64,000 nucleotides of DNA from Herpetosiphon llansteffanensis. Its GTDB lineage: Bacteria > Chloroflexota > Chloroflexia > Chloroflexales > Herpetosiphonaceae. The notes beneath the pieces are model-generated. The model was given only the letters and a program-made list of their open reading frames with translations, ran no database searches and was not told the DNA's origin. Below, in pieces: positions 15,465 through 24,077 of the stretch; positions within the stretch are counted from its first letter, which is position 1; each line of letters starts with the position of its first letter. The translations under genes and the position numbers were made by a program. Location of the stretch: assembly GCF_003205875.1 (NCBI RefSeq), contig NZ_PUBZ01000081.1, positions 124,001 to 188,000 on the forward strand, given 5' to 3'.

Positions 15465-17687
15465 TTAATTGGCTTCTTGCTTGCTTGCGATTGGCAAGTA
15501 GACCTTTTGATTTTGTGGGTCTGGCGTAACGATTGGCGTGACGCTCGCAGTTGGCGTGACGCTTACCGTTGGGGTTGCGGTTTGGGTTGGCGTTCCGGTT
15601 GCGGTTGGGCTAACCGTCGCTGGGGTTGAAGTTGGCGTGCGAGTTGGGGTCGTAGTTGCCGTCGCTGTTGGGGTAATTGGCGTTGGCGTGATGTTGACCC
15701 CGTTGATGGTAAAGTTGGCGTTAGAAATATCGAAGAAGATATTATCTGAACAGCGCACTTTGATCCGCGCAGCTGGTGCATTGACGTTTGGTGAAACGAC
15801 AGTTTCGCTGCCATCGTTGGGCGTATTGCTGACCAAGGCATTGAAGCTGGTGCCGCCATTGGTTGAGAGCAAAATATCAACGTTGGCACAGTTGATTGGT
15901 GCAGCAGTGGTGTTGGCCACATTCCAGGTGACGCTTTCGTTAGCATCGCCAGTCCAAGCAATTGCCGTATTTGGCGCGGTTACTTGGAAGGGGCCAGCGC
16001 TATTGTTGACCGTCAGCACTGCCGTATCCAAGCCATAACCACCAGCCCCAGCGTGATTGTCACGCACGGTTAAGCGGAAGTTCAAGGTGCGGCTGGTGGT
16101 TGGCAAGGCTTCGCCAATTGTGCTGGTGTTGTTCAAAATGTCGCTAAGCTTGGGCAACGTGCGCACATTACTAACGGTTGAATTGAAACTGCGGAAGATT
16201 GGGCGCGTGCCGTTATCGGTATTTGGTGGCGAAGCAGCCCCCAAATCATATTGTTCCCAATCGTAGGTCAAGCTATTATCTTCTGCATCGGTCGCATTGG
16301 CGGTCAATTCAAATGGTGTGTTGGCAGGAATCGTGTAATCGCCGCCAGCGTTGGCTACTGGTGGGGTGTTGCCCGTGGCTTGGGTCGTGCCACAGGTTGC
16401 GCCGCCGCCAGTGGTGATGAATGCCGAGATTTCTTCCAAGCTCTTGACGTGGAAATCGAAATCGCTGTTTGGTTGCAAGTTTTCGGAACCACAGATACCT
16501 GCGTAGGCCATAATCGTCGAGCCGCTGCCTGGTTCGTAGGCTGCACCGCTTGAGCGATTAGCACCGCCACAACTGCCAGTTGTACCGTTGAAGGTATGGT
16601 TGCCACCAAATTGATGGCCAATTTCGTGGGCGACATAATCAACATCAAATGCGTCGCCAACAGGCGAGCCAGAGCCGGTGACCCCACGGGCTTTACTGTT
16701 GGTTGAACAAACTGAGCGTAATGCGGCAACCCCACCGCCGCCTGTGCTGAACACGTGGCCAATATCATAATTGGCAGCACCGATTACGTTGGTCAAGTTG
16801 GTTTGATTTTGGCCGAGCATGGTGCTGCCACTATTATTGGTGTAGGGATCGCTGCTGGCGTTGGTGTAAACAATCAAATCGTTGTTGGCGATCAATTCCA
16901 TCCGCACCGAGAGATCGCGTTCGTAGATGCCGTTTACGCGGTTCATGCTGGTGACGATTGCCGCCATTGCGCCGCTGACCGTGCCACCGTGGAAGGTTGT
17001 ATATTCGCCGGTGGCGGCCATAGCCAAGCGATAGGTGCGCAAGGTTTCGCCGATGGAATAGCGTTCTGGCACGGTTAATGGGGCATTATCCAACAAATTT
17101 GGTTCGTAATCGATGCCTGTGCGTTCGGCTAACTTATTGGGATCAGCCATAAAATTACGGCTATCGTACACAACGTAGTTGGCGGTGTCGTTGCGGCTGT
17201 AGGGGTCGATAAAAATCCGGCCCGATTCGCTCAAAATCATGCCATGAAAGCCCCGAGGCGTGAGGTCAAGCCGCGCGCTGGTGGCTGGCTGATCGATTGA
17301 TTGGGCCAAGAAGGTGCGAATTTCGGGGAACTTGGCTGCCAAGGCTGGAGCCATAATTGGCGATTCGACGACCCGGAATTTGCCAAATTGGCCATTGGGC
17401 AATGGCAAATCCAAAATCAGCCCAGATTTTTGAACGTTGGTTTGGGCTTCTTGTGGCACGCGGCTCAAGTGTTGTTCGAGCAAGGCCAAATCGAGGCTGA
17501 CCGTGCGATAGACCACTGGAATAATTTCGCGCGAGCCTTTTTGTTGAATGTTCTGTTCATCAACATTCGCCCATAGCCCATCAGATGAGCTGACGCTGGG
17601 TGTGACCATTGCAGTTGCCGTAATGACACTAATTAGGGCAATCGTCACCACTGCAAAAATGATGACCCATGAACGACCAAAACGCAT
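15465..17687 (-). CDS. Secreted reprolysin-like zinc metalloprotease with Thr-Pro linker and YLPI tail
   Basis: A 740-residue exported protease. The N-terminus is a signal/anchor (RFGRSWVIIFAVVTIALISV). A propeptide-like region leads to a metzincin zinc site HEIGHQFGGNH (HExxHxxGxxH), as in the M12B/reprolysin-like family, with catalytic Glu after the first His. A Cys-containing GGANRSSGAAYEPGSGSTIMAYAGICG with the Met-turn (IMAY) follows. Downstream are PKD/Ig-like segments (PPVANAGGDYTIPANTPFEL), a Thr-Pro linker and a C-terminal KVYLPIASKQ motif. Start at 17687 by AAAGGAA 5-9 nt upstream. It probably digests protein prey or detritus outside the cell (inference). Confidence 0.9.
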   Translation of the reverse strand: MRFGRSWVIIFAVVTIALISVITATAMVTPSVSSSDGLWANVDEQNIQQKGSREIIPVVYRTVSLDLALLEQHLSRVPQEAQTNVQKSGLILDLPLPNGQFGKFRVVESPIMAPALAAKFPEIRTFLAQSIDQPATSARLDLTPRGFHGMILSESGRIFIDPYSRNDTANYVVYDSRNFMADPNKLAERTGIDYEPNLLDNAPLTVPERYSIGETLRTYRLAMAATGEYTTFHGGTVSGAMAAIVTSMNRVNGIYERDLSVRMELIANNDLIVYTNASSDPYTNNSGSTMLGQNQTNLTNVIGAANYDIGHVFSTGGGGVAALRSVCSTNSKARGVTGSGSPVGDAFDVDYVAHEIGHQFGGNHTFNGTTGSCGGANRSSGAAYEPGSGSTIMAYAGICGSENLQPNSDFDFHVKSLEEISAFITTGGGATCGTTQATGNTPPVANAGGDYTIPANTPFELTANATDAEDNSLTYDWEQYDLGAASPPNTDNGTRPIFRSFNSTVSNVRTLPKLSDILNNTSTIGEALPTTSRTLNFRLTVRDNHAGAGGYGLDTAVLTVNNSAGPFQVTAPNTAIAWTGDANESVTWNVANTTAAPINCANVDILLSTNGGTSFNALVSNTPNDGSETVVSPNVNAPAARIKVRCSDNIFFDISNANFTINGVNITPTPITPTATATTTPTRTPTSTPATVSPTATGTPTQTATPTVSVTPTASVTPIVTPDPQNQKVYLPIASKQEAN

Positions 17688-17718
17688 AGATATTCCTTTC
17701 CACAAAACAGCAAGGCCT

Positions 17719-17724
17719 ATTATA
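17719..17724 (-). promoter_or_regulatory. -10 box (TATAAT) for the metalloprotease gene
   Basis: TATAAT on the minus strand, 31 bp before the ATG at 17687. No clear -35 element at the usual distance. Confidence 0.45.
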
Positions 17725-17783
17725 CAATTAATTAAGCAATGATTAAGCGGCTGCTAGTGTGGATTGGTTGCTTGATCGAATCT

Positions 17784-17818
17784 CGCAGGATACCAGCTTG
17801 GTTTGGCTGTATCCTGCG
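17784..17818 (-). terminator. Hairpin after the VOC gene
   Basis: Perfect 10-bp arms CGCAGGATAC / GTATCCTGCG (17784-17793, 17809-17818), extended by CAGC/GCTG pairing. It lies just beyond the VOC stop. There is no T run, so termination is inferred from position only. Confidence 0.5.
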
Positions 17819-17833
17819 TTATGCTAAGGCGAA

Positions 17834-18343
17834 CTATTGGACGTTAGGTTGGCCTAAACGAGGCATTAATTCCATTAGCGTTGTATGAATATAGCTCAAT
17901 TCTGGCGATTCAGTATCCCATGATTCGCTATCTGGAGCGCTTGATTCCCAGGTTGGTTCCGTTTCGAGCACCTGATACACCCACCACAGATTGTGCCATG
18001 GGTCGAGGATGCGCGAGAAAAGCTCGCCATAGATTGGCGTTGGTTCGGTCACAATCGTGGCACCATTTGCAACCGCCGTTTGCAAGGTTTGGGCCAAATC
18101 GGCAACATAAATTTGCAAAAAGCTTGGTGTCCACGGCCAATCTGGTTTACGATCAACCACCATCACGGTCGAATCACCAATTTTAAATTCAGAATGCAGC
18201 CATAGGCCATCAGTATCGAGCGTATGTGCGGCCTCAACTGCTTGCGCCCCAAAAACCGTTTGCAGAAATTGGCTTAACTGCTGAGCAGCGTTGGTAATAA
18301 TAAATGGATTGACGGTGGCATAGCCTGCTGGTACATAACCCAT
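17834..18343 (-). CDS. VOC/glyoxalase-like (PhnB-type) protein
   Basis: A 169-residue vicinal-oxygen-chelate fold protein. The first half (YATVNPFIITNAAQQLSQFL, GAQAVE) and second half (SFLQIYVADLAQTLQTAVAN, GATIVTEPTPIYGELFSRIL, DPWHNLWWVY) match the PhnB-like glyoxalase/bleomycin-resistance family: paired beta-alpha-beta-beta-beta units with an acidic or His metal site. Start at 18343 (MGYVPAGY) because GGAG lies 7 nt upstream. It is divergent from a WYL regulator across 84 bp with an inverted repeat, so that regulator may control it. The C-terminal 35 residues are acidic and not part of the fold. Substrate unknown. Confidence 0.85.
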   Translation of the reverse strand: MGYVPAGYATVNPFIITNAAQQLSQFLQTVFGAQAVEAAHTLDTDGLWLHSEFKIGDSTVMVVDRKPDWPWTPSFLQIYVADLAQTLQTAVANGATIVTEPTPIYGELFSRILDPWHNLWWVYQVLETEPTWESSAPDSESWDTESPELSYIHTTLMELMPRLGQPNVQ

Positions 18344-18389
18344 ACATGTGCTCCTTGCTGATTGATTTGATAGCTTGAGCATAGGCTAG

Positions 18390-18414
18390 AATTAGGACAG
18401 AATTGGCCCTAATT
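18390..18414. promoter_or_regulatory. Inverted-repeat operator candidate between VOC and WYL-regulator genes
   Basis: AATTAGG (18390-18396) and CCTAATT (18408-18414) form a perfect 7-bp inverted repeat with an 11-bp spacer, which itself includes GAATTGG. It is centred in the short divergent promoter region, where an autoregulated repressor would bind. Confidence 0.55.
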
Positions 18415-18427
18415 TGGAGCAATGACG

Positions 18428-19393
18428 ATGTATTCACCAACGATGCGGCTTTTGGCGGTGCTCGAACTCTTGCAAGCACGCCAGCAGATCAGCGGAGCCG
18501 AGCTTGCCCAACGGCTCGAAGTTGATCAGCGCACGGTGCGCCGCTATATTCAACAACTGCAAGATATGGGGATTCCAGTAGAAGCCGAACGTGGAATTTA
18601 TGGCGCGTATCAGCTTAAGCCTGCTCAGCGCGTGCCACCGCTCTTATTTACTGAATCGGAAACGCTGGCGCTGACATTGGGCTTATTGACAATTCGCGAG
18701 TTGCAATTTCCGGTGGAACGGGCGATTGTTGAAACAACCTTGGCCAAGATTGAACGGGTGCTGCCAGCGCATTTAATTCAACATGCCCGGGCAATTCAAG
18801 CGGCGATTAGCATTCAGCATGGCTTTCATCGGCAACGGATCGAGCCTGCTTGGCTGATGCAGCTCAGTTTGGCAGTGCAACAACAGCAACAGGTGCAGCT
18901 TGAATATAGCTCATATAGCGAGCAGCTCAGCACGCGCAGCATCGACCCGTATGGGATTGTATTTAATGAGGGAGCCTGGTATGTGGTTGGCTATTGCCAT
19001 TTGCGCAGCGCCATGCGGATTTTTCGCCTCGATCGGATTCGCAGCATGACTTCGTTAGCGATCAACTTCGAGCGTCCAACGTCAATTAATATTGTCGATA
19101 CGTTGCTGGCCGCCTTGAATGCTGCCAATGATCAGCAGCAGGTTGAAGTGTTGCTCAAAACGAGTCTCGATCATGCTCAACAGCTGATTGCGCCCGAAAT
19201 TGCGACGTTGGAAGCAACGGCGCAGGGCGTGATGTTGCGGCGGGCCGCAGTGCATTTGGAGTGGGTGGCCTTTTTGTTGCTGGAGCTTGATGTTCCCTTG
19301 GTTGTGCTGCAACCACCAGCATTACGCAGCCTGATTCAGCGCATGGCAACCAAGGCTTTGGCCATGCTGGAACCGCTTGATCAAATGGATTGA
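18428..19393 (+). CDS. HTH-WYL domain transcriptional regulator (YafY family)
   Basis: A 321-residue DNA-binding regulator. An N-terminal DeoR-like winged helix (TMRLLAVLELLQARQQISGA, ELAQRLEVDQRTVRRYIQQL) is followed by a WYL-type sensor domain with DPYGIVFNEGAWYVVGYCHL and FRLDRI. WYL domains bind small ligands or nucleic acids. The ATG at 18428 is preferred over 18422, since GGAG (18416-18419) is 8 nt from the first and only 2 nt from the second. It is divergent from the VOC gene and 35 bp ahead of an ABC exporter pair, so it likely controls one or both. Confidence 0.9.
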   Translation: MYSPTMRLLAVLELLQARQQISGAELAQRLEVDQRTVRRYIQQLQDMGIPVEAERGIYGAYQLKPAQRVPPLLFTESETLALTLGLLTIRELQFPVERAIVETTLAKIERVLPAHLIQHARAIQAAISIQHGFHRQRIEPAWLMQLSLAVQQQQQVQLEYSSYSEQLSTRSIDPYGIVFNEGAWYVVGYCHLRSAMRIFRLDRIRSMTSLAINFERPTSINIVDTLLAALNAANDQQQVEVLLKTSLDHAQQLIAPEIATLEATAQGVMLRRAAVHLEWVAFLLLELDVPLVVLQPPALRSLIQRMATKALAMLEPLDQMD

Positions 19394-19428
19394 TGATCGA
19401 ATTCCCCAATCGATGAAAGGATGAATTG

Positions 19429-21168
19429 ATGCAGTTTCCTTTGCTGCGCTATCGCCGCCTGCTGAGCACCTATTTGCGGCCCCAACGTGCGCGGGTGTTG
19501 GGCTTGGCTGGGTTGGTTTTTGGTGGAATCGGCGTGCAATTGTTCAATCCACAGCTGATGCGTAACTTTTTGGATGCAGCTTTAGCAGCGCAACCGTTAG
19601 CACAGCTCACCACGCTAGCCTTGCTTTTTATGGGCCTTGCCTTTGGCCAACAACTGCTTGCCTTGGCGGCGGTGTATCTGAGCGAAACCATTGGCTGGAC
19701 GGCAACCAACGCCTTGCGCACTGACTTAACTGCCCATTGTTTGCGCTTGGATAGTCGCTTTCATGCCGAAAAAACGCCAGGCGAGTTGATCGAGCGCATC
19801 GATGGCGATATTACCAGTTTGGCCAACTTTTTTACCCAATTTATTATTCAATTGGTTGGCAATGGCTTGTTGTTGTTAGGAATTATTGTGCTTTTGGCCT
19901 TGGAAGATTGGCATGTAGCCCTCGGCTTAGTTGTGTGTGTTGCAGTTGGAATTGGCCTTTTGCAAAAAATGCAGCGGGTTGGCGTGCCACGCTGGGGCGA
20001 ATCGCGGCAAGCCAGTGCTGAACTGTTTGGCTTTTTAGAAGAACGCTTGGCGGCAACTGAAGATATTCGTTCAAGTGGCGCACGGAATTATGTGTTGCAA
20101 CAGCTGTATCGGCATATGCATAAGCTTTATCACAAAACCCGTAGCGCCGAGTTGGCGACCGCTTGGCTCTACAATGCTGGCCAATCAATGTTTATTCTTG
20201 CTAGTGGCTTGGGCTTGGGCATTGGCATCTACCTTTATCAACAACAGCAGACGACGCTTGGCGGCGTGTATCTGATTACCGCGTATATTGGCTTACTTAC
20301 CACGCCGCTTGATCAAATTTTGCGCCAAATTCAGGAGTTTCAAAAAGCCAGTGCCAGTATTATCCGCATTGATGCGTTGCGCCAAGAACAGCCAGCAATT
20401 GTCGATGGTACAACCGCAACGCTGCCGCAGCAGGCGCTTGATGTTCAATTCGAGCAGGTGACGTTTGGCTATAGCGCCGCTGCGCCGATTTTGCGATCGC
20501 TCTCGTTTGAATTGCCAGCAGGCCAGATTTTGGGTGTATTAGGCAGAACTGGCAGCGGCAAGACCAGCCTGATTCGGCTGTTGCTGCGCTTGTATGATCC
20601 TCAACAGGGCAGCATTTGCTTAGGCGGCACGGATATTCGTGACACCAGTTTAAGCGATTTACGCCGCTCAATTGGCTTTGTTACCCAAGATGTACAACTT
20701 TTTCAAGCCAGTGTACGCGATAATCTGCGCCTATTTGATCAAACGATTGCTGACCAACCATTGCTTGATAGCGTAGCAAGCTTGGATTTAACGCCGTGGT
20801 TGCAGAGCCTTGAACATGGCTTAGATACGATCATTCAACCCAATGGGCTTTCTGCTGGCCAAGCACAGCTTTTGGCCTTTGGGCGAATTCTGCTCAAAAA
20901 TCCACGCTTAATTATTCTTGATGAAGCCTCGTCGCGGCTTGACCCTGCGAGCGAAGCAATTGTCGAACGGGCCTTGGATCGGCTGCTTGCAGGCCGCACG
21001 ACGATTATCATTGCCCATCGTTTGGCCACCTTGCAACGCGCCGACAAGATTTTAGTGCTTGATTCTGGCCGCATTCAGGAATTTGGCCCACGGCAAACAT
21101 TGCTGCAAAATCCCCAATCGCAGTATAGCCAACTGGTACAGCAAGGATTAACGGGAGTCTGGGAATGA
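19429..21168 (+). CDS. ABC exporter half-transporter, catalytic-type subunit
   Basis: A 579-residue fused membrane domain (six helices, about residues 1-310) plus ATPase domain. Walker A is GRTGSGKT (372-379), the signature is a deviant LSAGQ (474-478), and Walker B is LIILDE (494-499) with the catalytic Glu; the switch His lies in IIIAHRLATL. The ATG at 19429 lies 8 nt after AAAGG; a TTG one codon earlier is less likely. It overlaps the next ABC gene by 4 bp (ATGA). The two should pair as a heterodimeric exporter of drugs, lipids or peptides. Confidence 0.93.
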   Translation: MQFPLLRYRRLLSTYLRPQRARVLGLAGLVFGGIGVQLFNPQLMRNFLDAALAAQPLAQLTTLALLFMGLAFGQQLLALAAVYLSETIGWTATNALRTDLTAHCLRLDSRFHAEKTPGELIERIDGDITSLANFFTQFIIQLVGNGLLLLGIIVLLALEDWHVALGLVVCVAVGIGLLQKMQRVGVPRWGESRQASAELFGFLEERLAATEDIRSSGARNYVLQQLYRHMHKLYHKTRSAELATAWLYNAGQSMFILASGLGLGIGIYLYQQQQTTLGGVYLITAYIGLLTTPLDQILRQIQEFQKASASIIRIDALRQEQPAIVDGTTATLPQQALDVQFEQVTFGYSAAAPILRSLSFELPAGQILGVLGRTGSGKTSLIRLLLRLYDPQQGSICLGGTDIRDTSLSDLRRSIGFVTQDVQLFQASVRDNLRLFDQTIADQPLLDSVASLDLTPWLQSLEHGLDTIIQPNGLSAGQAQLLAFGRILLKNPRLIILDEASSRLDPASEAIVERALDRLLAGRTTIIIAHRLATLQRADKILVLDSGRIQEFGPRQTLLQNPQSQYSQLVQQGLTGVWE

Positions 21169-22919
21169 AATCTTGGCAATTAATGCTGCGCTTGATGCGC
21201 TATCGGCCTGCGTTGTATGGCTTTGGCGTGTTCGTTTGGAGCATCTTTTTCATGTGGCCCTTATTGCCTGGCTTGATCAATCGGGCAATCTTCGATCAAT
21301 TGAGTGGTGCAGCTCCGGCGGTCTTTGGCATCTGGACGCTGGTAGCGCTTTTGGTCACGAGCGAATTGAGCCGCCGTTTGTTGACTCAACTTGGCACGGC
21401 CATGGATATTGCGGTGCAATACAACATTGCTGGCTTATTGCGCAAAAATATGCTCAAGCGAATTTTGGCTCAGCCAGGTGCTCAAGCTTTATATGAATCG
21501 TCGAGTGCAGCGATCAACAGCTTCCGTGATGATGTTGAAGAAATTTTGACTTTTAGCGTTTGGCTGCTCGATGTGCTTGGCCATGTGCTATTTAGTGTGA
21601 TTGCCGTGGGCATTTTGTTGAACATCGATCTGCGCATAACCTTGGTTATTTTGATTCCTTTGTTGATTGTGGTTTCGGCTTTTACGGTTGCCAACCAACG
21701 AATTCAGCGCTTTCGCAAGGCCAGCCGCGCTGCTACGAGCAACGTCTCGAATTTTCTTGGCGAGCTGTTTGGTTCAATCCAAACGATCAAAGTTGCCAAT
21801 GCCGAATCGGCGGTGGTTGCGCATTTTCAGCAGCTCAACGATCAACGACGGCAGGTAATGGTTAACGATCGGGTTTTTACTGCGCTGCTCAATTCGGTCT
21901 ATGCCAACACAATTAGCCTTGGCACGGGCATGATTTTGCTGTTGGCTGGCGAGGCAATGCGCAATGGCAATTTTAGCGTTGGCGATTTCTCGCTGTTTGT
22001 CTATTATTTTGCGATGGTTACCCGCTTGCCATCGCTGATTGGTTTGTTGCTGACCCATTCCAAACAGGCTGGGGTTTCGTTTCAACGGATGCAAGCATTA
22101 TTAAACGAAGATCCTGCTGCGGCTTTGGTTGAACATGGCCCAATTGCTCCCAATTCGCCTGCCGATTTTGGCCCAACCAGCGTTTTGCCTCGCTTGCAGC
22201 GCCTTGCCGTGCAAGATTTAAGTTATTGCTATCCACAAAGCCAAGCAGGCGTTCAGGCGATTAATTTCAGCATCGAGCAGGGCCAATTTGTGGTCATCAC
22301 TGGCAAAGTTGGCTCTGGCAAAACCACCTTGGTACGGGCCTTACTGGGGTTGCTGCCAGCAAGCGGCAGATTGCTATGGAATGATCAGCCGATCATAAAT
22401 CCCGCTGAGCAATGTATTCCCCCAAATTGCGCCTATACGCCGCAAGTGCCACGCTTATTCAGTGGCTCGCTGCATGAAAACATGAGCTTAGGCTTAACCA
22501 TCGCCGAAATACAGCGAGCGCAGGCGATTAAGACCAGCATGCTCGAAACTGATTTAGCCAGCATGCCCGCTGGACTTGATACTGAACTAGGCACGCGTGG
22601 AGTGCGCTTATCGGGTGGCCAACTGCAACGCACGGCACTGGCGCGCATGCTGGTTCGTCCAAGCCAATTAATGGTTGTCGATGATTGTTCGAGTGCCTTG
22701 GATGCACCAACAGAACGCCAACTTTGGCAAGGGTTACGGCAACTTTCAAGTACATGGCTGGTCGTTTCGCATCGCCGTGCGTTGTTGCAGCTTGCCGATT
22801 GGGTGATTGTGCTGGACGCTGGGCGAATTGCCGCCCAAGGCCGCTTGGCTGATCTGTTGCAAACGTCGCCAGTTATGCAGCAACTATGGCAAATTGAAGC
22901 CAGAAGCGAAGTTGTATAA
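21165..22919 (+). CDS. ABC exporter half-transporter, degenerate-site subunit
   Basis: A 584-residue partner of the preceding gene: six membrane helices followed by an ATPase domain. Walker A is GKVGSGKT (380-387) and the signature a canonical LSGGQ (482-486). Walker B is LMVVDD, where Asp507 replaces the catalytic Glu, and the switch His is in LVVSHRRALL. Together with LSAGQ in the first subunit this gives one full and one degenerate ATP site, the pattern of heterodimeric type IV exporters such as TM287/288. The stop and start codons overlap (ATGA), so synthesis is coupled. Confidence 0.93.
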   Translation: MKSWQLMLRLMRYRPALYGFGVFVWSIFFMWPLLPGLINRAIFDQLSGAAPAVFGIWTLVALLVTSELSRRLLTQLGTAMDIAVQYNIAGLLRKNMLKRILAQPGAQALYESSSAAINSFRDDVEEILTFSVWLLDVLGHVLFSVIAVGILLNIDLRITLVILIPLLIVVSAFTVANQRIQRFRKASRAATSNVSNFLGELFGSIQTIKVANAESAVVAHFQQLNDQRRQVMVNDRVFTALLNSVYANTISLGTGMILLLAGEAMRNGNFSVGDFSLFVYYFAMVTRLPSLIGLLLTHSKQAGVSFQRMQALLNEDPAAALVEHGPIAPNSPADFGPTSVLPRLQRLAVQDLSYCYPQSQAGVQAINFSIEQGQFVVITGKVGSGKTTLVRALLGLLPASGRLLWNDQPIINPAEQCIPPNCAYTPQVPRLFSGSLHENMSLGLTIAEIQRAQAIKTSMLETDLASMPAGLDTELGTRGVRLSGGQLQRTALARMLVRPSQLMVVDDCSSALDAPTERQLWQGLRQLSSTWLVVSHRRALLQLADWVIVLDAGRIAAQGRLADLLQTSPVMQQLWQIEARSEVV

Positions 22920-22991
22920 GCCATGTTGGCTGCTTGTAGTTTTGTGAATTCTAATAAAAATAAATCTGCTTTACAAACAAAATAACTGAAA

Positions 22992-23219
22992 TTACTGCTG
23001 CTTCATGTGAGCTAACAGCCAAGCGTGAATCGATTCAGCGAGGGCTACATTTTGCTCTAAATAATGGAGCAGCAAATCATAATATGCTTGCGACGCTGGA
23101 TCGATTTGTGCTTGATCTATCCGTGCAAGAATTCCACGCATTAAAGAGAGCGCAGCATTAGCCCGATGGCGCAATTCATGGTCAATTTCGGCGATTAATG
23201 CAATTGGATTCGAATCCAT
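22992..23219 (-). CDS. Small two-helix protein resembling a histidine-kinase DHp hairpin
   Basis: A 75-residue protein predicted as an antiparallel helical hairpin: helix 1 IAEIDHELRHRANAALSLMR, a short turn, and helix 2 AYYDLLLHYLEQNVALAESI. The HELRHRAN stretch looks like the phospho-acceptor box of histidine kinases or Spo0B-type phosphotransferases, but no ATPase domain follows. AAGGAG lies 6 nt before the ATG, which supports real translation. It could equally be an unrelated helical protein; function unknown. Confidence 0.65.
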   Translation of the reverse strand: MDSNPIALIAEIDHELRHRANAALSLMRGILARIDQAQIDPASQAYYDLLLHYLEQNVALAESIHAWLLAHMKQQ

Positions 23220-23366
23220 TGAAGCTCCTTATTGAGCTAAAAATCAGTGATTATTGGACTACATGTTGGTGAATAAACAGCGCGTGATTAAAGGTAAGTG
23301 ACGCGTTCTCCTGTGGTTGTCGACTCTTAACGCAGCAATGCTGCTTTCGATTATATACTGCATACA

Positions 23367-23450
23367 TCGATAAGAAACAACGTTCGAACAGCGAAATCGA
23401 TAACAAGCAAGATTCAAACAGCGGCTCGATACACAACAACATTCAAATAT
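23367..23450 (+). repeat. Three imperfect ~29-bp direct repeats before a membrane-protein gene
   Basis: Units start at 23367, 23397 and 23426, each with TCGATAA/CA...CAA..TTC(G/A)AACAGCG-like sequence. They lie immediately upstream of the SD of the gene at 23462 and could be a multi-site operator or a leader repeat. Confidence 0.7.
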
Positions 23451-23461
23451 AGGGGGATGTT

Positions 23462-24028
23462 ATGAAAGCCTTACGTGTATTTCCTAAACTGGTCATTGTC
23501 GTCGGGATCATCTTTGCCTTAGGTGGCGCAGTGACGATGGGGGCTGGTATCTATATCAATAATTTCGTTGGCGATAAACTTGAAGCGCAACAAATCACGA
23601 CACCTGAGGATGCATCGATTCCAAATGCACCGGTGAACGATATTGCAACCGCCTTGAGCATGGCCGACATCATTCAACACCACGCTGCTGATAGCTCACA
23701 AGGTCTGTCGTACGCACAAATGGGTCGGTTCTCGACTCCCGACGGTGCACCAGCTGGTACGAATAAAGCAGAAGAAGCTTTGAAAGATGCCAATGGCAAA
23801 CCAGTTGCCAACCAAGCTCGCAATACCCAATTGACGGCTGCTGGGCTTGTAACATCACTGAGTCTTTCAGCAATGGCCCTTGGCGCTTCGTATGGCGCAA
23901 TCGCCCTTGGCCTTGGCTTCTTGGTTCTTGGCATCATCGTTGCTGGACTTGGTTATGCCTTACTAGGCTTGATTACTCCAGAAGTTGCCAAACGCTTCGG
24001 CCTACAACCAGTAGCAGCAAGCAAATAA
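23462..24028 (+). CDS. Two-TM membrane protein of unknown function
   Basis: A 188-residue protein with an N-terminal membrane segment (LVIVVGIIFALGGAVTMGAG), a long extracytoplasmic loop of about 100 residues, and a C-terminal pair of Gly/Ala-rich hydrophobic stretches (SLSAMALGASYGAIALGLGF, LVLGIIVAGLGYALLGLI). The loop pattern ADIIQHHAADSSQGLSYAQM resembles actinobacterial membrane proteins often mislabelled as LigA dioxygenases; no enzyme motif is visible. SD AGGGGGATGTT precedes the ATG, and a strong terminator follows. Confidence 0.78.
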   Translation: MKALRVFPKLVIVVGIIFALGGAVTMGAGIYINNFVGDKLEAQQITTPEDASIPNAPVNDIATALSMADIIQHHAADSSQGLSYAQMGRFSTPDGAPAGTNKAEEALKDANGKPVANQARNTQLTAAGLVTSLSLSAMALGASYGAIALGLGFLVLGIIVAGLGYALLGLITPEVAKRFGLQPVAASK

Positions 24029-24034
24029 CCTTTC

Positions 24035-24070
24035 AAAAGCCCGCCAGTCACAACGACTGGCGGGCTTTTT
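24035..24070 (+). terminator. Strong intrinsic terminator
   Basis: Perfect 15-bp stem (24035-24049 with 24055-24069, loop ACAAC) ending in TTTTT. It also faces the convergent PPOX gene. Confidence 0.93.
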
Positions 24071-24077
24071 GTTGTGT

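Noticed and set aside
23367-23450. CRISPR-like array of three repeats
   Set aside because: Units are imperfect and contiguous without unique spacers, and end at a gene's SD.
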